The notes below the pieces were generated by a model. It was not told the origin of the DNA. It saw only the letters and a list, made by a program, of their open reading frames with translations, and did not search any database. From Monarcha castaneiventris obscurior (taxonomy: Eukaryota; Chordata; Aves; Passeriformes; Monarchidae), in contig JAMPIT010000434.1 of assembly GCA_026261815.1 (NCBI GenBank), positions 17,171,001-17,235,000 of the forward strand: a stretch of DNA of 64,000 nt. Reading direction: 5' to 3'. The translations under genes and the position numbers were made by a program. Below, one piece after another: positions 29,601 through 53,399 of the stretch. Within the stretch, counting starts at the first letter, position 1. Every line of letters starts with the position of its first letter.

Positions 29601-32198
29601 TGTTTTCTATGGAACAAGCATGTAAAAAATAAAGAATTTTTAAAAAATTATAAAAATCTTCCTCCTGAAACAGTATTTAGGTGTTATAAGCTCAAAGCAA
29701 TTTGTGCTAAAGACAGAAATAGAAGAAGTTACAACTGGATAATACAATGTCCAGAAATACATATTTCAATAAAGAAATGTTAAGTCTAACCATGAGGTGA
29801 GTGAGGTTTTGAACAGTCTTCCAATAGGAACTGGGAGGAAGTAAAAAAAAAAAACCAACCAAGATATATTCTACAAGAAAGACTGACTCTTTTACTTCTG
29901 CATGCTGACAGTATGAACACTGTACCCTGGACTACTATTGTAAGGAGTACAGTACTAACTCACGGACACACAAATTCACAAGGAACTGTTTTAGGAAAAA
30001 AAAAAAAAATCCATTTATAAAAGCAATTTATATGTAGAACCCTTCCTGGTCACTGGGGTACAGATGTGAACAAACTGTTGCAAAGTGGACTGGTACACAG
30101 TGTTTTACTTTGGCCCAGGGTTTAGAGGCCATGGTAACTCAGCTGCTGGTCCAAGACATGAAAAACCTGCATTAAAAAAATTATGGAAATATTGCCCCAT
30201 TCTTCTCTTTTCTATTCTGAAGAAATTCCACGAATGAGAAACAGGCAGGTAAGATGGCAAACTCCAAATCAAATAGCTCCACTTGTATTATACAAACTGC
30301 CTTCTCCCCCAGGATGCAGTGGAGACGCAAGAGCTCTCTGTGTGGGTGGCTCTAGCAGTCAGCCCAGGATCTTTTTGTTTAAAAGACTCAAGAGGGATGC
30401 GAAACTATTGGATCAGAAGCAAATCACCATCAAAATTACACCTTTATCTGATTCTTCAGAGCACGAGGCTAAGGTTCCTTCCTAACAAATCTGGCACATC
30501 AGTTATTGTCCTGAAACCTGTTATTTTATGGTACTTACCAAATATAACAAGTGCTATTACCAGGCAAAAATTATTTAGCTCTACACTAATGAACTGCAAG
30601 TCTGCCTGTAACAGAGAAATCCCAAAGGCGACTCAATCCACTGGGCCCAACTCCTGCCAGGCTTCGAGATCAATTACCCAGCATTATGAAAGGCAGGGGC
30701 TGCAGAAGCCATTAGGGAGGCAATTTCTACATGAAGAGCACTGAATTAGGGATGACATTTCAGCTCTTGCATTTGCCAGTTTATGTCAAGAAGATAACAT
30801 TAATTACATTTGGATTTTGTTTTGTTTTGCTGCAGTTGTGCTCTGTTCTGTGTTCACTTTTATTGTTAGTAGGAAGACAGACACTGGTGCTTTACAGATC
30901 TTTGATTTCTCTCTTGCCTATCCAGCAGGAATGTGAAAAAGCTTTTTTGGATCTTGGACTGCTAAGTCTAAGACCATTAACTTAGATTAATACATTACAG
31001 ACTGCTGGTGAGAACCGTGACAAAGTGGAAATTAAAGAAGGTCCATTGTCACATTTCCTACAATGACAAAAAAGGAGGCTAGGTACTTATAAAATCATTT
31101 AGTTTATGCCTTATTTTCAGCATGGGATAATGGTTCAAAGCATTTTAGCATGTACACCTGGCCTCACTCTGTGGCTCAATATTTACACCTGTGACAAGTC
31201 CACCTTAGCAGTAACTTGAAATAAAATGAGTAACTAAAATTAAAGTTTCTACTTCAACGGCTTTAATCAAAGATCACAAGGGTAAAATGCTATTAAGTTT
31301 TCCAGTCCCTTGAGGGTCTGTGTCTGTCCCTTGGTTATCACAAGATAAACTAAATCTTGATTTCCTGTGCTGCTAATTCAATGCTTGTCACTTCATGTAG
31401 GAGAACAAAGCAATGCAGCCAGCCTTGGCTACCTCTCTTAAGTAGTCAGCTGCCTCCTTCTTTGGCACACTTCTACTTAATGCTTTGCCTCACTGTATTT
31501 TCAGAAACTTGTTCAAGATGCCCACTGTGCACAGAACTTCCTGCAATCCATTTCAGTGAGATTTGCAGTGTGCTGAAACTTGACTAAAACCTGGCAATTC
31601 TTCTTTAATTTTTTTACCCTATTTAAAAGCAGCTGATGCAATGTTAAGTAAATAAAGAAGTACCAAGTTACTCCTGACATAAATGCACGTTTACTTATGC
31701 TCAGGTAAGAAACTGCTTTCCAGGAGTGGATGCAAGCATAACAACACCTATTCTGGGATTACATTAATCATATTTCTATGACTTGTCCTTAGAAGTGAAT
31801 TTAGACAAGATCTCTTTTTTCCTTTCTGCTCTATTGTCAGCAAAGGCACTGGGGAGAGAAGGTGCTACACTTTAGTCAAGCTAGTCACAATCTTTATTCT
31901 GCTTCCTAGTTCAGATGTGACTCTTCTCCCTCTATACAGAGGGAATTAAATGAGTATATTCAACAACTCAGCCTTAGAATATTATTACAGCTGCTGGAAG
32001 GAGAAGTAGAATATATGCATGCAGGTTACAAAGGAAGCTTTCAATTATGTTAGAAAAAAAACACTCCCCAAACCAAACAAAAACCCAAATCATAAACATA
32101 TGTAGATTACTCCCTTCAATCCCCTAATGCGAACCAAGATAGCTTACCTGGTAGGCATCTAGCTGTTCATCAGTAAATATCGTCTGCTTATTACCCAT
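5448..32198 (-). CDS. CIB2: CIB2, calcium and integrin binding family member 2 (exons 1-5; exon 6 not located)
   Basis: Five coding exons join in frame: 32148-32198, 22680-22714, 13306-13417, 5733-5880 and 5448-5643. All have GT-AG borders, and together they give about 181 of the expected 187 residues. The protein begins MGNKQTIF, an N-myristoylation signal (Gly2). It has a degenerate EF-hand ([10 protein letters not shown], about residues 80-92) and two canonical EF-hand loops: [12 protein letters not shown] (from residue 116) and [12 protein letters not shown] (about 157-168). In the family, CIB2 binds calcium/magnesium and integrin tails, and is an auxiliary subunit of the TMC1/TMC2 mechanotransduction channel in inner-ear hair cells. 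Residues such as NPFKER and [11 protein letters not shown], plus synteny with IDH3A, favour CIB2 over its paralogue CIB3, although some positions look CIB3-like. The last exon, encoding roughly six residues in mammals, was not recognised. It may be too short or diverged to see, or may lie left of the window. Confidence 0.93.
5733..5880 (-). CDS. CIB2: CIB2 coding exon 4
   Basis: This 148-nt exon begins ENPFKERIV and carries the degenerate second EF-hand ([10 protein letters not shown]), [11 protein letters not shown] and AFKIY. It ends on the first base of the Asp codon that opens EF-hand 3. Donor is GTACTG. Confidence 0.96.
5881..13305 (-). other. CIB2 intron 3
   Basis: About 7.4 kb of unique sequence. 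Apart from the 23-bp tandem repeat and a short (TTTA)n near 10653, nothing was recognised. Confidence 0.8.
7318..7388 (+). repeat. Three-copy 23-bp tandem repeat
   Basis: The unit CTGTTTGTGGGATACACATG plus AAC occurs three times with a few substitutions, in CIB2 intron 3. Confidence 0.8.
13306..13417 (-). CDS. CIB2: CIB2 coding exon 3
   Basis: This 112-nt exon begins with the G that completes Arg29 and continues [17 protein letters not shown] to INMPELK, ending phase 0 at donor GTATCA. VPMDY and MPEL are family-conserved. Confidence 0.95.
18893..19345 (-). mobile_element. CR1 LINE, 5'-truncated 3' fragment
   Basis: The plus strand opens AGAATCACAGAATGACTGAG GTTGGGAGGAAC..., the reverse complement of the avian CR1 3' end. 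It later carries CCCAGAACTGGACACAGTAC, a hallmark of CR1. Orientation is minus, with the 3' terminus near 18893. About 450 bp remain, diverged and without an intact reverse transcriptase frame. Confidence 0.88.
19390..19896 (-). other. Met-less open frame of about 159 codons followed by AATAAA
   Basis: The minus strand is open from 19896 (just after a TGA) to a TAG at 19419-19417. AATAAA on the minus strand follows at 19395-19390. The frame contains no ATG, so it could only be a terminal exon, or chance. It lies in CIB2 intron 2, directly 5' of the CR1 fragment. No family was recognised and no convincing acceptor was found. Confidence 0.2.
20460..20760 (-). mobile_element. Possible ancient CR1 remnant
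   Basis: GCCCAAAACTGGACAGT near 20466 and loosely CR1-like sequence after it suggest an old, decayed CR1 copy in the same orientation as the one at 18893. Too diverged to be sure. Confidence 0.3.
22680..22714 (-). CDS. CIB2: CIB2 coding exon 2 (35-nt microexon-like)
   Basis: A 35-nt exon encodes [12 protein letters not shown], with the last codon split to the next exon. A run of T then AACAG precedes it, and GTAAGTAAA follows as a strong donor. Exon 2 plus exon 3 is 147 nt, so together they keep frame. Skipping exon 2 alone would shift it. Confidence 0.93.
22715..32147 (-). other. CIB2 intron 1
   Basis: About 9.4 kb. A poly-T tract, an (AG)n run near 26580 followed by a modestly CpG-rich 160 bp (26595-26760), and a GC-balanced, possibly conserved stretch near 30591-30740 stand out. 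No exon was recognised. Confidence 0.8.
25311..25340 (+). repeat. Poly-T tract
   Basis: A nearly pure T run of about 30 bp in CIB2 intron 1. Other homopolymer runs are A14 at 29996-30009 and A16 at 37589-37604. Confidence 0.85.
32148..32198 (-). CDS. CIB2: CIB2 coding exon 1
   Basis: Reading the minus strand, ATG at 32198 opens [17 protein letters not shown] (17 codons). The exon then ends at CAG followed by the donor GTAAGC, phase 0. The start is fixed by the family-wide MGNKQT N-terminus. Confidence 0.95.
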
Positions 32199-32496
32199 CT
32201 TAAATGAGGAATTCTTCCTCTCTGCAAATGCATCCCATTAGAAGTAGCTGGATTCCTCTGTATTGTAGGCATTTAGAGCACATATACTCCGTGAGTGTGC
32301 TGAAAAAATCCCAGAGCCTGCATTGACCTGGTGTTGACTGTACCTGCCCAGTGAGGAAGGACAAAATCTGGGAAATCTTTGTAAAGGCTTGACTGGAGCG
32401 TGCCAGGAAAGAAAGTGTTAAAATCACAGGCAGGTGTGGAAAAACAGGGACACCAATCTGCCCCTTTTCAGATGCTTTTCCAAGAGGCATACGGAG

Positions 32497-32504
32497 CTTT
32501 TATA
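32497..32504 (-). promoter_or_regulatory. TATA box of CIB2
   Basis: The minus strand reads TATAAAAG here, about 300 nt upstream of the CIB2 start codon. It predicts initiation near 32465-32475 and a 5' UTR of roughly 270 nt. The sequence just upstream is CpG-rich. Confidence 0.6.
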
Positions 32505-32870
32505 ACCCAAACCCCGAGCAGCCGCTCCAAGCAGAACGCAGCTCTCTCTTGGCTCGGGGTCCCAGTCAGGGCGCTCCTCACGGCACCTCCAGGTTTCGGA
32601 GCAGCTCTGCGTCAGCCGGTGGCGCTGGGCAGCGCAGCCGTATTGCCGGGCACCCAGAGCCAGCCTGGGAGCTGGGGAGCGCGGGGGCACCGCACACAGA
32701 CCCCGGCCAGCTCTGCGAGCTGCCCTGCCCCAGGCTGCCCGGGGACGGACGGCGGGGTGCAGCCTCACGGGGTCCTGAGCGGCCCCGCTCCAGCACCAGG
32801 CGCCGCGGGGGCTCCGCAGTAAACGCAGCGTCTGCACTGTGCCTATCGAGGCTGTGAGTTCACTACCAAA
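32505..32870. promoter_or_regulatory. CpG-rich promoter block of CIB2
   Basis: This GC-rich block has many CpGs in an otherwise AT-rich neighbourhood and lies directly upstream of the TATA box. Several long open frames on both strands here come from GC richness and match no recognised protein. Confidence 0.7.
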
Positions 32871-35800
32871 GGTACCAAACTCCCGGGTACAGCAGTGAAC
32901 GCAAAGACTCCTTCGCACATTAACTAAATTTTTAAAAAGTCAGCAAGATTAAAGCAGTTTAACAGACGCTAACCGGACTCCTTAGGCTCAAGCAAGAACA
33001 GCTGGGAAGGAAAAACCTCTACCACAGCCTAAGGCAAAAGCAGAAAGGGCCAGTAGAGGGCTCACGGGGTGTTCTAGCGCACCACAACCCTACTGACGGG
33101 AAAATAAAAAAAAATTAAAGAGAATCTATGAGAAGCAGACAGACAAAATTATATTATCTAACATCTGCAGAAGGATAAGCTCTTATAACAACAGCAGAGA
33201 GAAGTCTAAGTGAGAAAGGATGGCAGCAGGGAAGAAGGACCCATTTTAAGTTCATTTTCCATTCATACACATAGGAACAGGAGAGGGTAAAATTCCTAAC
33301 TTCTTTATTTACAGTCTACCAATGGTCATTATTTCCTCATCAAGATAGCAAGTTTAAGAAAAACACGTGGAAAATTATCTTGTGCTTTTCCCTACAGCTT
33401 CTAATGATCCTGGCCTGATAGCAGGATTGGATAATAGGAGTTAACTTTGGCATATAACAACAAAGAACAAACATTTAAAAGTAATAGTGAAAGCAAATAT
33501 ATTGTATACATAGTAAAAATATCCTATGAAGTATGTTGGATATGTAACAAAAACATTCTACAAAGTGCTGAACCACAGACTGTTGTAAGAGATGGCTTAT
33601 TCAAATTATAACATTTAGAAATGTGGGTTTGATTAGCTGCAAACCAGCACTGCCCTGAGCTACAAAAATTACAAGGTACATCACATACACAAAATAAATG
33701 CCTTGGGATGAGAATGTAGGCAACAAGGCTTACTAGTAATAAGCAAACATCAGAATTGTAACATCAAAGAAATGGATTCTAGCAATAAAGCACATTGCAG
33801 CACAGTTTCAGAATAAGAGGTAAGAAGCTACAGTAGTAAGGAAAATACAAACTGAATGATTTACCATCAGATCAAGAGTGCAGCAAGCACCTGTTCAAAT
33901 ATCATGCAGTTGTAATGACTGTTACATGGCCAAACTGATCTCTCTTGTCCCAGCCACCAGTGCTTTTTTTTCTTTTCCCTGGTGTGTAGTGGCATTGGAT
34001 TCTTATTATGTTCCAAAAAGTTCTCCATAGGTAAGTCAGAACATTAAAAATAATTGTAAAAAATCCACAAAATACAGTATTTCAATTTCTTTTAAATCAG
34101 AAAACAACAATCCATAAGGGCCCCTTGAGACTAAGAACTTGCACAGTTCTGGAAGTTCTTACCTGTCCTCAACTCTGAATGAGCTTCACTGATGGCTTTA
34201 GTGGTTAGACATATAATTAAGCATGGTTAATATTTCTGATCTGGTGCTACTGAAATGCAAAAGATAACAGCTGCTCTCAATCAAACCAGACCAATATTTA
34301 GGCAAGTGATTTGCATGAGATAGCATTCCATTCACAGCCACCTATTCAAGCTGCCCATCTATGCAAATCAGATTAAATATAAATGGCCAAATTACCTCTA
34401 ATGTCATTACACAGAAGTTAATTGACAGCAGGGGTGGATTTGGCTCTGTATCTTTTAATCTTGTGATTCTGTACACTTAACAGTACTCCTACAGTGAAAA
34501 GCTGATAGCCCATCTCTTCATTTTTCACCTGCTTTTATATCCCTGGCTGCTTGGTCCCACTTGGTCCAGATAACACACATCAGGAAGTGTCTGTCTTTTG
34601 AATCAGAATAACAGCAGAAAAACAGCAGCAGAGCTTAATGGAAAGCATTAACCAGGTAAGGCTTATTTGTGGTTACAATCTAGGCCAGAGGTAGAGATCC
34701 TGTTCATAAACATACTGCTGTTTCTTCCTTTGGGCCTGGCTTTCCACCCTGCCACCTCCAGTTTCTCTTGCACGTTAGGAATGCCTTGGGTTTATTCTAT
34801 TGCAGGGAAAATATGCAGGGAAACCTGTATGGCTGAAGGAGTTAATTGCTTTTAAAGAAAGACTCACCTTACCAAGGGAACAGCATCCACTGAGTATATG
34901 GACTGAAAAGAAACAGTTTCTCTAATTCTTCTTGTCATACTCTGAAGAGTATTTTTTCTTAGTAAATAGAATTAAAATACACATTTTTAAAAAGAAGATT
35001 CAGATATAACTGTTGAGGCTTACACTATATCAGCTAGCTCTTCTCAAGCATATTACAGTGGTAACTATATTTCAATGCATAATTATCTTGCTATACTAAT
35101 TGGGTAAAATTTAAAGACAGTATAATGCAAAAAGTTTTCTTTACTCCTATTTTTTTGTACATGTCAAAGTTCAGATGATCTTTCAGTTTACTCTTTTGCA
35201 CTTCTTCTATCTGTTCATATTTATCAAAGATTAGTTGTATTTGCCAGTTAGGTGTTAAGCAAACTTACTCCCAGCATATTGCAGCAACAAATCAATACTT
35301 TTCAATGTGCAGAACAAGAACTGACTTTAAATACTACCAGCACCACCACATTTCACTGTATTTCAGTTTTTAAAAACTGTTTGCCAAACCAAGTGGTTTT
35401 AAGCTATTAGCAATACATAACATACATCTTGCAATCAGTTGCAGATAGTTTACTAAGGAGGACAGTAAATAAAGAATAGTCTTGCCATTTCACTGCCCAT
35501 TATACCAGAGACAATAGTTAAATAGCAACTGCTCATCTGCTCTAGAAGTTTAAATCCCAGAGCAGGAAATACAGTTACTCACGCACTCCAATGTAGTATT
35601 TGATAGCAAGATGGCTCTCAGCTGCAATGGCCTCACCTGACCACAGCTGCAGGGGTTTGTTTCCACAGCCACAGCTCAGGGAGTGGGACAAACCAGGCTG
35701 GCAGCTCCAGCCAGCCCTTGGTGCAAGTTTCTCTGCTCTGAAGTGTTGCAAGCCCTGGCTGCTACAGCAGGTGACTGCTCTGATTTATTAGGAGAGGTGT

Positions 35801-37937
35801 AAGTTTAACGACCTTCAACAGCCAGGTCAGAGCACCTTAAATTGCCTTAAATTATGCAGTGAGAATGCAACAGTGGTTTAAGTATGAAAACTCTTCCTCC
35901 TCACCAAAGGAAGATCAAGCTACTCTGAACAGACCACTTTACCTGTTCATGAGAGGATCCACACAGAGTTTTAACAATCACACTGCTGCCTTCGCGTGTT
36001 GGTTTGCTACAGCTTTTAATAGGGGAGAAAAGAATCTAAGAAATTTCATGCCCATTATACCAAGTATTCCAACAACTTCCCTCTGACACTGATGTGTCCT
36101 TGCAGAATAACTGTTCATAAAGAGTTACTCTGTTAACAAAATAAACAGTTTTGGTCCAGAGGGGCTGCCTGTACATTTATTCTGTTATAACCTTTTATGA
36201 GTCCTTAGGGCCCACTGCCACTGCAGGTGTGAGTAACAGTGAGCATTACTTGCAATGGGAGAAGTTCTATCCTCCACTGGTGCTGGAGAAATTCCCCCTG
36301 AGTCCTTGGGACTTGTTTTATTTACTGGAAAGCTATTCACAAATCTGTTTGCATACAGATAAACAAGGAATAATTACATTCTTCTACTACAGCGGCTGTG
36401 GAGCTAAAAAATAGTTCCTTAAAGATGCTACAGAGCTACAAAACATTACAAATGCAATATGCTATGGTGACATAACTGGCCTCCTATTTAATACTTATTG
36501 TGAACTCCAAATAAAAAATGAACTGTAAATACACAGTTATGAAAATTTAAAATATCTGGAAAATGACAGTTTTGGCTACTGCAATGGGTTAAAAAGTTGC
36601 TTTTCCAACACATGGTGGATGGGAGGATGCTCAGACCCCACTAAATTTGCCTGGAAGTGCTATCCTGTGAGAGAAGGCTTCATGGGTCTGAGCCCTGTCT
36701 GAGGAATTAAAAAAACAGCTTGAGAAAGATGCAAGACTCATGTCTCTCAAAACAGGGAATGCTGTGTGACTAAATTGCGTTCGTTATGAGGAGCAGGAAT
36801 TTCCTAGGGAGTTTTATTGCTAAAGAAAATAAACAGAAAGGAAAACCTTGTGTGAAAATTTGTTGGTTTCATGATCTTATCTATCTAGCTTAAAAAATAC
36901 ACTATGTTAGAAAAGGGTGGTTTCTGACTGCATTTCATTAAGCCTAATTTATCCATAATAAATCAAATAGAAATGACTTTTTTTTTTTTTAAGATGTTTT
37001 ACACAAGACAATGTCTAGCCTCAGGGACAAAATAATCATAAAAAAATAAGTAATGACTGCCTAAGCAGACTAAATGTAATATAATGAATTTCCCCATAGG
37101 GAGTCTCAGTATAGTGATCACTAGGGGAAAGACACTACTGCTGTCTCCACACAGGCATCGTTTTCTTAGGCAAAATAACTACTCATGGGTTTATTAGTGT
37201 GTTGTTCAGCCCTTCTCAGAACAGATCCAAACCAGCCACTGCTAACACCTTACTACTGTAGCAATATTATGGTAACATCCACAAGACACAGACAAATGGG
37301 TGCTGACAATGTGTACAAATTTCTCCACAATATCTCCCCTCCCCCCAATTTACAATCCAAGAGCAACCCAACAATGTAGATGCAGATACAGTCACAAACG
37401 CAAGAAAGCAACATGAATATATCTGTTAACTATGTATAGAGTTACCAGAAGAAAATCAGTATTAAGATAATTCAGCACATCTGCCATTACAGACATCTGA
37501 ATAACAATTCTCAATTCAAAGCAACATCAAAACCAAGATAAAACACCAAGAGAGGAAATGTTGTGAGTAGCTCTTGTGTTCTGTCACCAAAAAAAAAAAA
37601 AAAAGCAAGTGATTCCCAGAAAATGGAGGCTACTAGTGCTGTATATTGTCAAATATCAATTCTAAGAGTTTCTACTCACACATTTAAGATAAGAGGAAAC
37701 TAAACACACAGTCTTAGTCCTCAGCTTTCAAGCACACCCAGACCGAGCTGAGTAACTGGAAAAGCTACAAGTAATCTGATAACTCTACCGCCAAAAACTG
37801 GAATGAAATTACTCTGAGACAAACCCCAAATTTTAATGTTGCCAAGTGTAAGAAAGGTAGGAAAAGTTTTTACAAGCGGTCATTCCCAGAGGTATGAGCT
37901 CAAACTGCCTTAGTTCTAGTTTGATGCTTTGCCACTA
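32871..37937. other. Head-to-head intergenic region between CIB2 and IDH3A
   Basis: Unique AT-rich sequence without a recognised gene; the candidate enhancer near 34.3 kb and an A16 run at 37589 are the only marked points. Confidence 0.7.
34265..34435. promoter_or_regulatory. Candidate enhancer with paired octamer sites
   Basis: ATTTGCAT (34309-34316) and ATGCAAAT (34361-34368), both POU octamers, lie 44 bp apart. A CAGCTG E-box is at about 34269, homeodomain-type TAATG and TTAATTGACAG sit near 34400-34427. Position is between the CIB2 and IDH3A promoters. Motif-based only. Confidence 0.3.
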
Positions 37938-38095
37938 GAACACGCCAGGCTCCCCGGCCACCCTCCAGCGCGAGCGAGCGGCGCTGGGCGGGACTTGGGA
38001 GCAGCTCCGTGGGGCGGCCCTCAGCCGGCACTGCTGGGGAGCGGGCGCTGCGCCCTCAGGGCCTCCCACGGCCCCCGCCGCCCCTCGAGCTGAAA
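37938..38095. promoter_or_regulatory. Small CpG-rich patch 1.1 kb upstream of IDH3A
   Basis: About 150 bp of CpG-dense sequence is separated from the main island by about 250 bp of AT-rich DNA. It could be a minor or divergent promoter. No conserved exon was recognised in it. Confidence 0.4.
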
Positions 38096-38510
38096 CAGCA
38101 GCAGTTTTTGAAAATAATGAGACAAGTACCTCAGGAATTAAGGTAAATAGAAGTCTTAAATTGTCCCGATTTCAACAGCTTTAACACTAAAAGTAGATAG
38201 GTTTAGGAGGCTTCCTATCTACTTCAACAAAATTCTGACATCTTTCTTAACAAGAACTATTTTTTTCCCATAAACGACCCAATTCTAGAGGCTGAGGTTT
38301 TATAAAACCATCAAACGCTTCAAAACTGGGGCGTCTTTGAGAACTGGTTGGTTGTCTCCACACAGATGCCACAAGTACCTCCTCAGACACCGCACCTGGA
38401 GCTCCCGCGTCCTCCGGCGGCATGGAGCCGCCCGCCCCGGCACCTCCCGCACCGCCGGGAGCGGGGTCCCCCCGGCAGCACCCTCGCCGGGCCGAGAGAT
38501 GAGGGCTGAG

Positions 38511-39055
38511 GGCCGGGGAGGAGGCTCGGAGCGCCTCAGGCAGCGGCGATCGGGAACTGAGGGGCCACGGGCTGAGGGGCCGCGGGCTGAAGGCGGGAAC
38601 TGAGGGGCCGCAGGATGAGGGCCGAGGAAGGAGGCTCGGAGCGCCTCAGGCAGCGGCGGGCGGGAACTGAGGGGCTGCGGGCTGAAGGCGGGAACTGAGG
38701 GGCCGCAGGATGAGGGCCGAGGAAGGAGGCTCGGAGCGCCTCAGGCAGCGGCGGGCGGGAACTGAGGGGCCGCGGGCTGAGGGCCGGGGAAGGAGGCTCG
38801 GAGCGCCTCAGGCAGCGGCGGGCGGGAGCTGCGGGGCCGCGGGCTGAGGGGCCGCGGGCTGAGGGGCTGAGGAAGGAGGCTCAGAGCGCCTCAGGCAGCG
38901 GCGGGCGGGAGCTGCGGGGCCGCGGGCTGAGGAAGGAGGCTCGGAGCGCCTCAGGCAGCGGCGGGCAGGAGCTGCGGGGCCGCGGGCTGAGGAAGGAGGC
39001 TCGGAGCGCCTCAGGCAGCGGCGGGCGGGAGCTGCGGGGCCGCGGGCGCTGCCGC
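38511..39055 (+). repeat. Promoter-proximal GC-rich minisatellite upstream of IDH3A
   Basis: Seven copies of a motif containing GGAGGCTCGGAGCGCCTCAG occur, with GCGCCTCAGG at about 38531, 38641, 38736, 38803, 38886, 38946 and 39006. Spacing falls from 110 and 95 bp to a regular 60 bp at the right. The array ends about 125 bp before the IDH3A start codon. Its 60-bp period is a multiple of three, so the minus strand shows a spurious 20-residue repeat protein frame. Confidence 0.95.
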
Positions 39056-39065
39056 AGCGGCGGTC

Positions 39066-39123
39066 CCGGGGCGGGGCCTCGTGAGGCGGGGCGGGGCCGC
39101 CGCTCCCCGCGCGCCGGTTCCGG
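39066..39123 (+). promoter_or_regulatory. IDH3A core promoter: GC boxes and ETS/GABP-like site
   Basis: Two GGGGCGGGGC-type GC boxes lie near 39069-39078 and 39085-39099. TTCCGG at 39118-39123 is an ETS core on the reverse strand (CCGGAA). There is no TATA box. GABP (NRF-2) sites are common in genes for mitochondrial enzymes; its use here is inferred. Confidence 0.55.
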
Positions 39124-39179
39124 TTTAGCGGCGGGCGCGGAGCTCTCGGGCCTCGGCAGCCGCGGTGCCCGGGCGCGTC

Positions 39180-52293
<13,114 letters not shown>

Positions 52294-52426
52294 ACTTCCC
52301 TCATCCTCCTGCTGGTAACTCTGGAAGGACATGTCACACAGAGTACAATATATGTAACCTGATATCTACATGCATATAGTTTGCTTATCTCTTGAGAGCA
52401 AACTTTTTAGCTGAGGCCTCTCCATT

Positions 52427-52432
52427 AATAAA
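52427..52432 (+). terminator. Polyadenylation signal AATAAA of IDH3A
   Basis: AATAAA lies 134 nt after the IDH3A stop codon, with GT-rich sequence about 25-40 nt downstream. A later AATAAA near 53834 could serve a longer 3' UTR. Confidence 0.6.
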
Positions 52433-53399
52433 TCTAGTCCAAATGGCTACAAATGATGCTTGTGCCTGCTTTCGGTGGACTTTTCCAAGTGCTTTGTCTT
52501 ATTTATTTTTTTTCTATCTGGTGAACATTTTTATGTAAGTGAATTCTTTTATTGGCACTGTAACTGTCTAATCTTTTCCATTTCAATTAGAGGGTTTTAC
52601 TTTCCACATAGAAAAATTATGCAAACAAACCAGTAACAGAATTAGTGAAATATAAAAGCACCTTAATGTTTAAAACCTACTTTATTGATCTTGCTGAAAT
52701 TGAGAAGACAGGTTTTCAGCCTAAGAATAGCACAAGATGATCTTCATAAACAGAGACGGGTATAAAATAACTTAAAATAGCAATTTCGTGTTAGAAGCAA
52801 TGAGAAAACCACTTCAGGTACTCTGGTGATTCATGAAATACAGCCCTGCCCACCAAAGGTATGAATTAAGAAATACAAAATTATAGAGATTTAATCTATT
52901 TCTGTATTTAAAAAAAACCTACAACCATTAACAAGGGGTGAGAATTAATGCTGAAGCAAAGTTATTTTTCAAATCTATATACCAAAATAATTCTTACCAG
53001 TTTTCCTCTTTGAAACACACTTTACAATAGAGTTCTAATGAGGGCAAACTATACAAAATTACTCTACCAGATATTGTGAGGGGAAAGTATTAACTTTGCA
53101 AATTTATACTAAATATTTCATGACTTCTGCTAGAATGCTTTTTGTGTTGTAGTTTTCTGCACAGTATGTTCAGTGTGTCTTCCTGTATTGACTAGTAATT
53201 TTATTCTAGAAACTCTGAATGTAAGGGACTAGTCCTAAATGGATTAAGACAGATCAGCGGTTTGGCTCTGGTGCCTGTGTTCCAGAAATACATTTCATCC
53301 CTATTCAAGGGGATCTGAATCTATTTTTTCCTTGCTTACTAAGCTTAACGGGTGCAAAAGCAACTCTTTGGCCTCCCCCTCCCCATCAGATGCAGATCA

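Noticed and set aside
30283..30744. 153-codon plus-strand frame in CIB2 intron 1
   Set aside because: No recognised domain, no supporting splice sites; length is within chance for the six frames of a 64-kb window.
32400..32918. Overlapping GC-rich frames on both strands at the CIB2 promoter
   Set aside because: Low stop density of a CpG-rich block; no family motif.
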